Position numbers and translations under genes: made by a program
NCBI GenBank assembly: GCA_024449915.1
Contig: JAMZAV010000358.1
Location: 1,237,501-1,301,500, forward strand
Origin: Sweltsa coloradensis
Lineage: Eukaryota; Arthropoda; Insecta; Plecoptera; Chloroperlidae
DNA length: 64,000 nt
Direction of reading: 5' to 3'
Shown here: piece after piece, positions 1 to 10,373 of the stretch
How positions within the stretch are numbered: position 1 is the stretch's first letter
How the letters are laid out: each line of letters opens with the position of its first letter
Notes under the pieces: generated by a model
Database searches by the model: none
What the model was told of the DNA's origin: nothing
Seen by the model: only the letters and a program-made list of their open reading frames with translations

Positions 1-40
<40 letters not shown>

Positions 41-57
41 GGGGGGGGGGGGTGGGG
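1..57. repeat. Poly-G tract at window start
   Basis: The window opens with 39 uninterrupted G residues and then a G-rich tract with two T interruptions. This is a homopolymer or low-complexity tract with no coding meaning. Such runs also occur at contig or gap-fill edges, so its length should not be trusted. Confidence 0.9.
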
Positions 58-489
58 TACTACTTCTACAACACCCCTGCCGGGCCGGCTGCCCCATCAC
101 CACACAACCGGCCTACCCTTGTAGTGGAATCTGGCAAATCAAAACCAAAATACTTGAAATCACATCGAAATTTCTTCTCGTAGCGCGGCGGCGAGAAGTC
201 AATAAGCTATACATGATAGTCTCGCTGGTCTTACAACCATGCAAGGGAAATACGCAAATTTCATACCAAATTATCTCTGACACCGTGCTTACTGGCCCTG
301 AAAACATTAGTGCAATTTTTATCAAAGTACCGCACCTCAATTAGCGTTCCCATTGTCCATATTATTCAACAACAATTTTTTAATGTGGTGTGTTTCCTGA
401 CTGTTGGAAGCCGGCAAACGTGGTCCCCATATTAAAATCAGGGTGACAAAAAAAATATACTAAATATAGACCGATTTCACTGCTTCCCC

Positions 490-2070
490 ATTCTGTCCCA
501 CGATTGTGAAGAGGAATTATTCACAGCGACTCCTAACTTTTACACCACCACACTATCGCAAACATTCAACACGGATTCTACCAGGTAATTCCTGTCCAGA
601 CCAACTAGTAATGGTACAACAAGAAGCAATGTCTGCTGTGGAAAGCCCGGGAGAGCAACTCGATGTTGCATTCACGATTTGCGAAAGCTTTCGATCGGTG
701 AGTCACAGGCAAATCTATTCGCACAAGATCGAACATCGCTTCGGAATTCACTGGTAATTTCCTTGCTGTCATTCGCCAAGCTTCCTTAAAAACCCGTCTT
801 TCTAACGCGTCGTCATCCTCTGGGGTCGAATCCCGTTTGGGTCCAGTTGACCTCTGGGGTCCCCCAAGGAAAATGTACTTTTTTGGGCCTCCTCTCAACT
901 CTTCATGGATGATATGCAAGACTCCGTTGACTCCTGTATGTTCGACTTCCTGTTGTATGCGACGATTGCAATTGGACTTATGAAACGCATTCGGGATGCA
1001 AGTGATGTAATCATCTTCAACGCCGGGACTTGCTTGTTTTACCGCGTGTTGCACGACTGGGAAATTTGAACCGAAAACCCCAGAAAATGTCAATACTGTC
1101 TATAACCTCTTCCCGTCGTGTCCCCTCTCCATGGGGCCGATCAAGTAGGGTGGTGAATCGATCAGCGTGTTGAGCAGCAGCGTGACCTGGGAGGACTGGT
1201 GGATGGGGAAACTTACTGTTCTGTAGATCATATGATACAGTCACCTCCAGGGCCATGCGTCTTTTGGAAATGATGTAACGTTTCACCGAAATTCGTGACG
1301 TCATGACCCTTCCGAAACCTACTTCACTGCATGTGTGCTACGTCGTTGAATATGGTTTCTGTAATGGGCTATGTCTGCAGTGTTCAAATCTGAAGAAAGT
1401 TGGATCGTGTTATGTTTTTTTTCTTTCAATTGTTAAACATCGAGTTACAAACTTTCAGAACACTTCAAAACCTGAAATGATGGTCTTCTCTCAATTTTAT
1501 GCTCCTTAACCAGTCGTCGTTCTCTGGCCGATTTGAAGTTTTTTCATAAAATCGTTAATGGTAATCTTCGACCGCCACTAATCAATTGTTCTCCATAAAT
1601 GTACCATCCCGGCTACCAGATCGACTCAACTATTTCATTTACCTATTCCTCGCCTTGAAATAATCAACGTCTCCCTCTTCTACCGGTACCCTTCAACCTA
1701 CAATTCACTTGGCTACACCCACCCTAGACATTTTTGCGAACCACCCACCGAGTTCAAACTAGAGTACAAACCCCTTATTAGCCAGGCTTAGTTTATTTTT
1801 CAATTTAATTTTTCCAATTTAATTTTTAATTTTTAATTAATTTTTTTATTCTTAAAATTTCTTTCTGTTCTTACTATAACGTATCATCATTAGTCATGTA
1901 TTCATGTATTCATGTATCTATTCGTACTTTTCTGTTTATCATGATTCAGTTTTAAGTTAGTATAGTTAGTTAGTAATGTTATTATGTTACATTGCACAAT
2001 GTAAAAATGGCCTATGGCTGTAGTTGTGTGAGTTGAATAAATAAAATAAATAAAATAAATAAAAATAATA
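490..2070 (+). mobile_element. Degenerate non-LTR retrotransposon (LINE) 3' part, reverse transcriptase remnant
   Basis: Frameshifted plus-strand reading frames show, in order, reverse transcriptase motifs of the CR1/jockey-like kind: a 'GFLPGNSC'-like fingers motif with DQL (about 575-610), 'GVPQG' (about 855-870), 'LFMDDMQD' (about 898-925) and an 'LLYADD'-like catalytic motif (about 950-965). After about 1505 another open stretch reads like the RT C-terminus ('LADLKFFHKIVNGNLRPP'). The element ends near 2035-2070 in an AAATA-type short repeat tail, usual for CR1-like and RTE-like LINEs. Several frameshifts and stops make it inactive. The 5' half is missing. The exact clade is uncertain. 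Confidence 0.75.
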
Positions 2071-3432
2071 AGTCACTAGTTCCTCTGATGAAAATCTGAA
2101 AAAGTGAGAACATGACAATCCAATTCTCTTTGAAGAGCCGCCTCCTAAGGCACCCATGAGTCATCGTTAATATTATCTAATGTATTTTGTTCGCAACACT
2201 TTTCGAAGTAAAACAAATACACAATCATTAAATATTATTTTGTCTGAAACTGAAAGTGTAGTATTGTTCCACAGTGGGCCGGAATGTCAAAAGCCCGGGG
2301 TGCGATCGCACCCAGCACCCCCTGCCAGTCCGCGCCTTGGCCCTAATTGATGTCTACATCGAAAATAAGCCTGCCTAAGGTTATGCAGGGTTGGTGAATG
2401 CATAAATATTAAATATAATACAAACTCTGTGTTAGTATTTAAACTACCCCCTGGGCCAGTTATTTAAAAGTCCCTATAGGCCAAAATACCTAAAAAAGTA
2501 GGGTCACCAATGTTTCCTCACGCTTGTAGATGACGTCATGAGTGATAGGCTCTGTGAATATAACAACACAAATCAACCAAATATTCACCGAGCGAGGTCG
2601 ATAATGTAGGTATTTTCTAGGCCCCTTGGTTACTTCTGATCGTGGCTTACAGGGGAATACGGTCTCCTAGAAATAGCACAAACCATAATGGCCGATTAGT
2701 AGGCTGTCTGTGGTTATGTATGAAGATAAGAAGAAAAGGTTTTGGGTAACATGATTCGCCAAAGGTCTGGAAATGGGTCCAAATTTTGTTCCCTGTGCAT
2801 CGCTAATCCCTACTATGGCCGTATAGGTTTACACTAGGTGCACATCAATACTTTGCATTATCGATTATTGAAATGGTAATAATGCATTATCAAATCGAAT
2901 AGTATCGACAAAGATGAGTCACATGACTACTCTTGGTATCGATACAAACCATAAAAAAATTGTAAGCCATTCCGACCATAGACGGAATCTCAAATGTGGT
3001 AAATGAAATTCAAAACAAATACAATCTCAGCCACTCGCTGCCTCGTCCCTGTCTGTGATGTCTCTGTTTTTGCCATCCACTATGGCTAAGTTTGCTCCCA
3101 AACATAAATCTTGAGTAAGCACCTTGTGACCTCCCCCCCCCCCCGATCTTGCTGTCTGCCCAAGCAGGAAATACGAACTACGTGTTTCGGGCCGTTTTCA
3201 ACCCAATTATTGATAATTTTGGAGTATCATGAAATGAATGACTTTTGAGTTTGATTATCGATTATCAAGAATTTTATCCATATTGATTAATCGATCGATT
3301 AATTAGCGTCCCTGGTTTTTACCTGAAATTATGTAGGTGATAGCTAAACACCTTGCTGTTAAAACTGATCTAAGAATAAGATCAAGCTTTTGTAGCATAA
3401 ATATAAGTACAAGGGTACATTAATTATTACGT

Positions 3433-4197
3433 ATTGTTCCGAATAAAGCTACGACCTCGAATATAAAACGACACCAATTTTTCAGAATAATTTTAAAGAA
3501 AAAAAAGAAAAAAATCAAAGACAAAAATTAAAATGTACATGAAACAACTTACAACAAAACATTTTGAACAATGTTAGGGTCATAGGGCTATGGTTTTGTA
3601 CAGGGTTAGGGCAAGCACAAGCTACATGTCAACACACAGTTCACCAAGCTGATTCCTGGTCTTCACAAATGTTTACGTCTGAAGGGGGGGAGGGGGGGTG
3701 GGGGGTTAACAGGCCCTAGTATCTATGGTCGTAGGCCTGGCCTAGACCTCCTTCGCCATCCCTTGCTGATTTGTAAGGCAGAGGAACCTTTCGTTTCCAC
3801 GCGATCCAGCAGTCTTCATTTGTTCATCTTGAGCCATTTGCATCTTTCCTTCATCACTCATTATACGTTACGTAGATCTAGCTCTTAGCAACGTAGATAG
3901 ACAAACCCCGAACAAACAAAATCTATGTAGGTCAAGCTAGGTCACGATGTGATCACGGCTAGGATTCTGACGACTAGCAGACAGTTTCGCCACAAGGTTC
4001 GCCGAGTTCAGTGGCTTCGATGTGGGGGTGGGCGGTGGCGAAGCGCAGCAGACTATGCGGGGAGTTGTATAGAGGCGTGGTCTATGTTCAGGAGCTATTT
4101 CAAATGCAAGCGAGCGGAAAATAACGCGAGTTGCTGTTTTTGAGATTTGTATTTTCGGAAAAAAAAACATCGCGCTATATTCGGAACCAAGTACGGT
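3433..4197. other. 765-bp segment present only in duplication copy 1
   Basis: Copy 2 reads straight from 'attattatt' into 'ggttttaaaa' at about 17993, while copy 1 carries this extra block at the same place. It includes a short C run at 3137-type level outside it, G runs near 3680-3703, and no open frame with recognisable protein similarity. It is either an insertion in copy 1 or a deletion in copy 2. I saw no convincing terminal repeats. Confidence 0.6.
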
Positions 4198-4496
4198 ATT
4201 GGTTTTAAAAAACTGAATTAAACTACTTGAACAGGACACAAACAAAAAATCGTCTACTAAACTGCTGAAAAACAGGCCAGTTGAACTTAACTTACAGTGC
4301 CTTACATGGATAGGTTTGCAGCCAGTTACGCATAGTCTCACTATTAAAAGTTCTGCATGGAGTACATTGAGTTCAAACGGTTCTCTGCTTGCGGAATATT
4401 TGAGTGGATCATGTCACTTTTTGTACAAGGAGATACTAATAATAAAATCTCAACATACCTACTTGTTAAACATAATGCTTTGTATTTTGCAACGTT

Positions 4497-4651
4497 CTAA
4501 GGCACGATCTTCCCACTGCGACGGTGGTTTACACCGCGCGTTGTTGTCTCCGCAAAGTCTGTTGAAAGTTGAGTCAAACGGGGAAACCGATTATCTCTCG
4601 CTCTTCTTGGATACGGAAGGAAAAGGCGATGCTTGGGTTCCGATGAAATGT
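4497..4651 (-). pseudogene. POFUT2 last-exon copy, frameshifted
   Basis: This is the counterpart of POFUT2 exon 8 (18293-18446). The acceptor AG and the terminal stop are kept, but the copy has at least three indels against the intact exon: in the 'FIGT..STFSF' segment, near 'GFPVDSTF', and an extra C near the end. The frame is therefore broken. It is 155 nt against 154 nt in the intact copy. It may be a decayed duplicate or an unpolished second copy of the same exon. Confidence 0.8.
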
Positions 4652-5176
4652 CTGAAAACAAAAAGAAACTGAATTAGCGTGATCTAGGTAGATTATCGTA
4701 ATCAAGACTTTGTGCACATTATCTGTACGTCGATTTGTTACAAATTAAAACTTAAAATATTTCATGCCAATAGTCCTCGTGCCCACACTATCTTTAATTA
4801 TTGAATACCCTAATGCTATTGAATAACAAAAAGCGGTGAATCAGTCAGGAATAATTAAACATTAGATACAGGATAAACAAAAGCATTTCAAAACCCCTAA
4901 CATAAAAGTAAACAAACAATGAGATGGTTGGAATTTTTTTTTTAAAGTTATTATATTAAACTCGCAGCGTTTAAAAAAAATGTGGTAGGCATAAAATGCA
5001 TTGTATGACAATAAAATTAGGACACTGGGGCAACATATTGAAAGGTACTTTTTGAATGGTCTTATTTATTAAAGTGTGTATATAAACAAAAAGGAAGGAT
5101 ATGTATACGTGTTACGTTACATTTGTCAGTTGATAATTACGCTATTGTATCAGTAGGGTGTTAAAACCTACGTCAC

Positions 5177-5232
5177 CTGGCGTGGCGAAGAAAATATTGT
5201 TCGAAATGGCCAAACCTCATCCTTGCAAGTGG
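5177..5232 (-). pseudogene. POFUT2 exon 7 fragment, truncated
   Basis: This matches the 3' part of POFUT2 exon 7 (18967 to about 19024) with several indels. Its 5' side is cut off by a GACA/GAGA microsatellite at 5233. It cannot encode a functional segment. Confidence 0.8.
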
Positions 5233-5440
5233 AAGAGACGACAGAGAGAGACAGACAGACAGAAGAGAGAGAGGCAGACAAAGCAACAGAGACAGAAATG
5301 AAGAGACAGAAGACAGACAGACAGACATACATAGAGAGAGGAAGAGACAGGTAGATTGGCATAGTGGAAGAGACAGATAGAGAGAGAGAGGCGAAGACAG
5401 GCAGACAACATACAGAGACAGAAATGAAGAGACAGACAGA
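5233..5440. repeat. GACA/GAGA purine microsatellite
   Basis: About 200 bp of interrupted (GACA)n and (GAGA)n runs mixed with 'gacagaaatgaag' units. The Ser/Leu/Cys-rich minus-strand open frames here are simply translated microsatellite. The tract marks the broken edge of the POFUT2 copy. Confidence 0.9.
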
Positions 5441-5583
5441 GTGATACCAACTCGACTCCGTTGGCGCGAATTTTGTCCTGTGCAGATTTCGAATAAAATC
5501 ATTTCTCTTTATATACAACAATGAAGAGACCTGACAATCAGTCCCGAATCCTACAGCATTTCTCTCTATCAAACAAGACTCAC

Positions 5584-5718
5584 ATTCTTGAGCTCCCTGG
5601 CTAGGTCCTCTGAGCGCACTGTGGTCGGTCCTATGGTCGCATAGTCCACGTGCTGTAGGTTCTGGTTGATGTTGTGCACAGTGATGCACCAGCTCCCGAC
5701 CACCTCAGACATGGCGAC
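5584..5718 (-). CDS. Alanine aminotransferase-like N-terminal exon, copy A (partial gene)
   Basis: A 135-nt exon of 45 codons, phase 0 at both ends, lies between an acceptor ('gtctaacag') and a donor (GTGAGT). Its translation starts VAMSEVVGSW and ends in IGPTTVRSEDLARELKN. The last 30 residues follow the N-terminal arm of animal alanine aminotransferases (GPT/GPT2), where a 'TL..MNP....VEYAVRGPI....EIE.EL' pattern precedes the conserved KKPF.EVI segment. In this copy INQNLQHVDY lies where the family has MNP...VEY. ALT is a PLP enzyme that moves the amino group between alanine and 2-oxoglutarate. This exon alone holds no catalytic residue, and the following exon was not found. Three or four related exons lie upstream on the same strand. 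Confidence 0.55.
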
Positions 5719-6144
5719 CTGTTAGACTGACAAGTGCACCGGCTTCTAAGATCTTAGGTTCGACGTCGACCTTGAACCAACCTGTATAGGTGACTGTGAT
5801 CGGGAGCGGTTCTACTCTGTGGGTGGCCGTGCAACTAATCAACTATCAGAGTTTTATCATAATTGTTTTCTGCACAATACTCTTGAAGTTGAAAATCTTG
5901 CACATCCATTTCAACAATCTTTATAATAATTTACAGTAGACTGATTGAATATTAATAGTCAAAATAGTACCGTACTGATTTTTGTTTTTAATTGATGGAT
6001 ACGATTTTTTATAAGTTCTCCACTGTAAATCCGCGACGTAACTAAGTGCGTAGACTATAATTTATAAACATCGTGTATTTACTCATTTATTCGTGAACTT
6101 GATGACGCAGGGGGCGCGAAGAAGATGCAGCTCAAGCTAGGACG

Positions 6145-6461
6145 CGCGCGAGACTCTGACCCGGGTTCGAATCCCTCCACCGGCAATCCCAAGGTTTTCT
6201 TCTGACGTGCGTACGAGTCCTCTTAACCAGAGCCCTTGGACATTACCTCACAATAATAACCATATTCACTCCGAACAACAACAACAACAACAAGATAAGC
6301 GCGCGAGACTCTGCCCCGGGTTCGAATCCCTCCACCGGAAATCCAAGGTTTTCTTCATGAAGTACCGGTACGTGCGAGTTCCCTTAACCAGAGCCCTTGG
6401 ACATTGCCTCACAATAATAACTATATCACTCCCAACAACAACAACAACAACAACAACAAAA

Positions 6462-6508
<47 letters not shown>

Positions 6509-6850
6509 CACAACAACACAACAACAACAACAGATAAGCGCGCGAGACTCTGCCCCGGGTTCGAATCTCTCCACCGGAAATCCCAAAGGGTTTTCTTCAT
6601 GAAGTACCGGTAGCGTGCGAGTTCCTTAACCAGAGCCCTTGGACATTGCCTCACAATAATAACTATATCACTCCGAACAACAACAACAACACAACAACAA
6701 CAACAAGATAAGCGCGCGAGACTCTGACCCGGGTTCGAATCCCTCCACCGGCAATCCCAAGGTTTTCTTCTGACGTGCGTACGAGTCCTCTTAACCAGAG
6801 CCCTTGGACATTACCTCACAATAATAACCATATCACTCCGAACATATCAA
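6145..6850 (+). repeat. Four tandem tRNA-like SINE units with (CAA)n spacers
   Basis: Four copies, starting near 6145, 6301, 6541 and 6712, each carry 'gcgcgagactctg', an RNA polymerase III B-box-like 'gggttcgaatc', a conserved block ending 'cagagcccttggacatt', and then 'cacaataataac'. The first three are followed by (CAA)n tracts of different length (about 30 to 95 bp). Glutamine-, threonine- or valine-rich frames here are translated (CAA)n and are not genes. This looks like a tRNA-derived SINE amplified in tandem, rather than scattered copies. Confidence 0.8.
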
Positions 6851-6927
6851 GTTTGAGAGGCACGCAGACGTCGCTGCCTGGGCATGGGTTACCCACAAGG
6901 AATTCAAAACAATGTTTCAAGACTTAC

Positions 6928-7091
6928 TCTTTCGAACTCCAAGTCAATGGCAGCCGCTCTGGCTGTGATCGGGCCGAATATTTCGAACTTCATGGCAATC
7001 AGTTGTGGTTGAGTTCGTCAAACTTGAGCATGTGATGAATATTCTTGGTCCTCTTCTTGTTTCGAGTGCCGTTGAGCATTGTTCCCGCCAT
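6928..7091 (-). pseudogene. Alanine aminotransferase-like N-terminal exon, copy B (one frameshift)
   Basis: Read on the minus strand, the segment gives MAGTMLNGTRNKK, then MLKFDELNHN, then after one frame change LIAMKFEIFGPITARAAAI followed by DLEFER and a donor GTAAGT. The 'LKFDELN......EIFGPI....A.....' stretch lines up with the ALT N-terminal arm and with the other exon copies in this array. The single in-frame stop between DELNHN and LIAMKF can be explained by one missing base. The 5' edge is uncertain; an AG at about 7153 is one possible acceptor, in a different frame. It is a decayed exon or a sequencing error. Confidence 0.45.
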
Positions 7092-7496
7092 GTTGTCCCC
7101 GCTCCTTGGCGCGACGGGCACGTGTGTGTGGCCCAGCCAGGCCTTGCGACGCCTGCTTGATGTGCTTCACACCTCAGACCTTGGGACGTAGGTATAACGT
7201 GATGTCATGTCACCAAACAGAGTGGCCACTGTAGGTAGCACGCAGCGCATCTTTCATGACGACGAGGACGAGATGGTATCGGAGATATTGCAACTAAACG
7301 GGTTATTTCGCCACATCGGTTGGATCAACGTTTCTGGGGCGCTCTGCAGGGCCCGTCCTCAAGACTAGACAACAGCCGGGACTCTTGAGGACGGGAAAAC
7401 CAGTGAACGTACATCCAATAGACGTGACAACTTATTCCTTAGCAATCGATTTGTTAAAGAAAACATTTTGGACACGAATTTCAGTCAGGATTGGGC

Positions 7497-7545
7497 GGTG
7501 GAGGGATCGAACTGGCGACCTCCCGATCAGTCTTCAGATTTTCTT
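7497..7545 (-). repeat. tRNA-like SINE fragment
   Basis: On the minus strand a B-box-like 'agttcgatccc' follows 'gatcgggaggtcgcc', giving a half-tRNA look. There is no complete cloverleaf, so it is a SINE or tRNA pseudogene fragment. Confidence 0.5.
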
Positions 7546-7799
7546 CAGTCGTTGAAGCCAATGCTGGAGATCGAGACCTTGAACATTTCCTTCTCAATAA
7601 CATCACTCGTAGCCACTTGAAGAGAATACTCTCTGCTCAATTAACTGATTGATTGAAAGAAATGTTGTAAGAGATTGTTAGATCGTTGAAACTTATTTTT
7701 TGATTTTTGAACCATAACAATGTTTTTTTTTTAAATCTATGATAGTAAATAAAAAATATATTTGCAAGTGAAGAATAATTTAAAAAAAAGGATTTATAA

Positions 7800-8190
7800 C
7801 TAAAAACTCCTTTTTTTGAGTTGAGCTTTTTATCTCTTCGCTCTTGAGTGTGGGGGGCCGTATATCCCGTAGTGCAACTTCTTATTTGAGGATTCACAGC
7901 CTCCGGTTTACACGTATCTTGTGGTCCACACACCCTTCACTTTTCCTGCCTCATCCTCGGAGTAGAGTGACAACATGGTACTATTTTACATTCACTGGTG
8001 ATTTTTGCGAGTGCCAAAAAACACAGGCCATTTTCACTTGGCCTTTTTCCCTTACAAGACCAGAAGAGCAATGGCACCTTATCTGTCGTGGACAGGGGGT
8101 CGCGGACAGATTATGTCGCTTTTTGATGGATAGACAATGGTGTATTGAACCAAGTCAGGAGTGAAACAAACATGAGAAACAGTGGGAGAT
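7800..8190 (-). pseudogene. Degenerate copy of ALT-like exon region (partner 9401-9780)
   Basis: This segment aligns with 9401-9780, both over the exon and over the flanking sequence to about 8190. Frame-shifted minus-strand fragments 'PEAVNPQI', 'KLHYGIYGPPTLKSEEI' and 'KGCVDH' correspond to the exon copies at 9401 and 10374. There are many small indels and a homopolymer-rich 3' side (runs of A and T near 7720-7815). It is a broken exon or poorly polished sequence of a real one. Confidence 0.6.
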
Positions 8191-9002
8191 CTCCGTAAAA
8201 AAAAAAAAAAAATAAATCGGGGCATTTTTGGTGGCGCCTTTTTTATTGAACCCTTCGTACCGACTACGTTTTCCAACCAAACCTTCTTACCTGAACCAGG
8301 GAAAAGAAAAAATACCCCCCCCCCATGAGAAATGTCACTGGTGGTCATCCTAGAGAACGTTTTTAAGAATGCCCTAAAGAAAACCTTACGTCGATCTGTC
8401 ACCCTGGTAATATTTTTCGCGTGGGGCTATCGTTAATTGCCTGTGTATTTAAAAAACTAAAAAAAAAAACAAAAAAACGGGGGGGCAGGCCTAAGGGGCC
8501 GGGGGCGGGTAGGTGTGGTCACGAAAACCCGGCATGGGGCAAGCAAGGGGGGAGAGAAGGCAGGGGTTTCCCCCCTTCGTGGCTCTTTGTCATCGCTGTG
8601 TTTTTATTGTTTTCGTCGGGGAAGTCAAAAGGAAAAAAGGGAAAATTCCCGACGTCGTCCACTTTTTTTGCCTGAACAAGAGCATAAGTGTAAGCTCTGG
8701 TCCTATTCTACTTCCCCGATCTAGGGGCCATGGACCCACCCACCAGGGATGACCGCACTTTAGGAGCGTCACATAGGATCTTGCCCCCCCCCCCCCCCCC
8801 CCGCCCCCTACACTCCCTTTCCCGCCCGACGTTCTTGCTCCCAACCCAAAAACCCGTTCATTCTTATATTTCTCGGTTCTTCCACCCCCCCACCCCCCCC
8901 CAAAAAACAAGAGCCTACCCAGGACATTTTAAGCATTACCCCCTTCAGAAAACATCCTATAACGGACAAGAGGTGAGGTCATTTGGGCCCACCCCTCCCA
9001 GC
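8191..9002. other. Homopolymer-rich non-coding stretch
   Basis: There is no supportable gene. The stretch has unusually many long single-base runs (A at 8197 and 8460, G near 8480-8520, C near 8786-8803 and 8886-8900). Part of it (8587-8665) is a corrupted copy of a dispersed repeat better preserved at 33325-33400. The glycine- and proline-rich open frames come from the homopolymers. Confidence 0.7.
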
Positions 9003-9390
9003 GACTCCGATAGAGAAAAATACCGTTTTACTGCAAATGGTGGCTCGAACTAGGTCTCTCACAGGTGGCGACGGACTTTTGCCCCCCTTCAGACAAACTA
9101 CCCATAACTAGGAAAGGTACCAGGTCATGGACCCCACCCCCTCCCGCGACTGAAGAAAAAAATTACATGTTGGACGCAAGTGGCTGGCATCGAACTGAGG
9201 TCCTCTCACAGGTGACGACTGAGACATTATGCCCCTCTTCAGACAAACATACCTATAACTATAGGACAAGGATGTTAGGTCATAGGACACAGCCCCTCCC
9301 AGCGACTGAGAGAAAAAACTTACATGTTAGATCTGCAAGTGGCTGGCATCGAACTGAGGTCCTCTCACAGGTAACGACTGAGCTACCTCT
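9003..9390 (-). repeat. Three tandem tRNA-like SINE units
   Basis: Three units of roughly 150 bp end at about 9065, 9225 and 9390. Each has, on the minus strand, a box like 'agctcagtcgttacctgtga' followed by 'cagttcgatgcc', resembling the A and B boxes of a tRNA. Between them lie related spacers ('gcccctcccagcgactga'). A further copy of the same SINE lies at 10262-10322. Confidence 0.7.
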
Positions 9391-9400
9391 AATAACTCAC

Positions 9401-9577
9401 TTGTTTCAGTTGCTCGGTTATCTCGCCGCACTTGAATTCTACCGGGCTGTAATACAAGTTATCGAGTCGAGGATTCACAGCCTCCGGTGTGATCACGTGA
9501 TCGTGCTGGTGCACACACCCGTTCACTCTTCCTGCACTCATCCTCGGAGTAGAGTGACAACATGGTATTACATTCAC
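9401..9577 (-). CDS. Alanine aminotransferase-like N-terminal exon, copy C (partial gene)
   Basis: A 177-nt phase-0 exon of 59 codons lies between acceptor 'tctgccag' and donor GTGAGT. It begins VNVIPCCHSTPRMSAGRVNG and contains ITPEAVNPRLDNLYYSPVEF before ending EITEQLKQ. The part from ITPEAVNP on follows the ALT N-terminal arm. The leading part, MSAGRVNGCV with DHVITP, is shared with copy D (10374-10616). It is open throughout, unlike copies at 6928 and 7800. No downstream catalytic exons of an aminotransferase were found in the window, so it may be an alternative N-terminal exon, a partial gene, or part of a duplicated exon array without function. Confidence 0.55.
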
Positions 9578-9785
9578 CTGGCAGACTTTGCGAGTGCCAA
9601 TAAAACACTGGGGCTACTTTCACTTGGCCTACTTCCCTTACAAGACCAGAAGAGCAATGGCACCTTATCTGATCTGTGGACAGGGGAGCCGCGGACACGA
9701 TTTATAGTCGCGTTGATGGGTCAGAGCAATGATGTATTGAGCCCAAGGCAGGAGTGAAACATGCGTAACAAGTGGGCGTAATAGT

Positions 9786-9876
9786 TTGAAAAATAAAAAT
9801 ATCCAGCCCACCTAGGATTAGCACCTGGGTCTCCCACTTCCCAAGTAGGCGCTTTACCCTAGTGGACCACCGAGCC
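9786..9876 (-). repeat. tRNA-derived SINE fragment
   Basis: The minus strand reads like an A box ('ggtccactagggtaaagcg') and a weak B box ('aggtgctaatcc'), followed by a T-rich tail. It is related to the copy at 16500-16578. There is no intact tRNA fold. Confidence 0.65.
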
Positions 9877-10261
9877 CTTTAACCAATATTTTAAAAGTCG
9901 AAGGAAGCTGATTGAAGTGTTGGCTAAATGAAAGAAGGTCTGGAATTTTTTTTTTTGGGGGGGGGGAGGGGTGGGTGTATGTAATGTCTCTTGTCGAAAT
10001 CAGCATATTATGCAAATTTGTGGATAATAGTGTTAACACTAAGTTAGGTGCTAAACTTAATTTCGAGCAAAATTTAAAAAAAATGTTTCTACTGTTTCTG
10101 TAATATTGCTTTCCACGAAAGATAATAATCAAGTAACAATTTTCCAATAACAAAATAATAATATGAAAGTGAAGAAAGAAAGAAAATGGGAAGGTGTTAA
10201 AAAGTTAAAGGATTCAGTTCCAGGCTCTCCCCTGGCTGAGGACAACATTCAGTTAGTTTCA

Positions 10262-10322
10262 CCGGTGGCTGGGGTCGAACCGAGGTCCTCCCACATAGAC
10301 TCTCCCAGGTAACACCAGGGCC
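10262..10322 (-). repeat. tRNA-like SINE fragment
   Basis: The segment carries the same half-tRNA sequence as the tandem units at 9003-9390 ('gtcgaaccgaggtcctccca' on the plus strand). It lies just downstream of the exon at 10374. Confidence 0.6.
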
Positions 10323-10373
10323 AGCCAGCACTATTGGTTATCAAGTCTGATATAAAGTAATGGCATAACTCAC

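Larger units (their letters stand above)
2338..5232. repeat. Copy 1 of a segmental duplication (partner 16942-19026)
   Basis: From 2338 this stretch can be aligned base for base with 16942-19026, which contains the last two exons of POFUT2. The copies differ by many one- to three-base insertions and deletions and fewer substitutions. Copy 1 has about 765 bp (3433-4197) absent from copy 2. The match stops abruptly at about 5232, inside the POFUT2 exon 7 sequence, where a GACA/GAGA microsatellite begins. It can be a true duplication that has decayed, or a second haplotype or noisy-read copy misplaced in the assembly. Confidence 0.85.

Noticed and set aside
5168..5689. Long Ser/Leu/Cys-rich minus-strand open frames
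   Set aside because: They translate the GACA/GAGA microsatellite; only 5584-5718 in another frame looks like a real exon.
6207..6654. Polyglutamine, polythreonine, polycysteine and polyvaline open frames
   Set aside because: All are readings of the (CAA)n spacers between SINE units, with no other conserved sequence.
8421..9053. Glycine- and proline-rich open frames
   Set aside because: They come from G and C homopolymers and a corrupted dispersed repeat.
9065..9757. 230-residue plus-strand open frame
   Set aside because: It runs through three tandem SINE units and antisense to the exon at 9401; its repeated 'ASGWHRTEVLSQVT' is the SINE box in translation.
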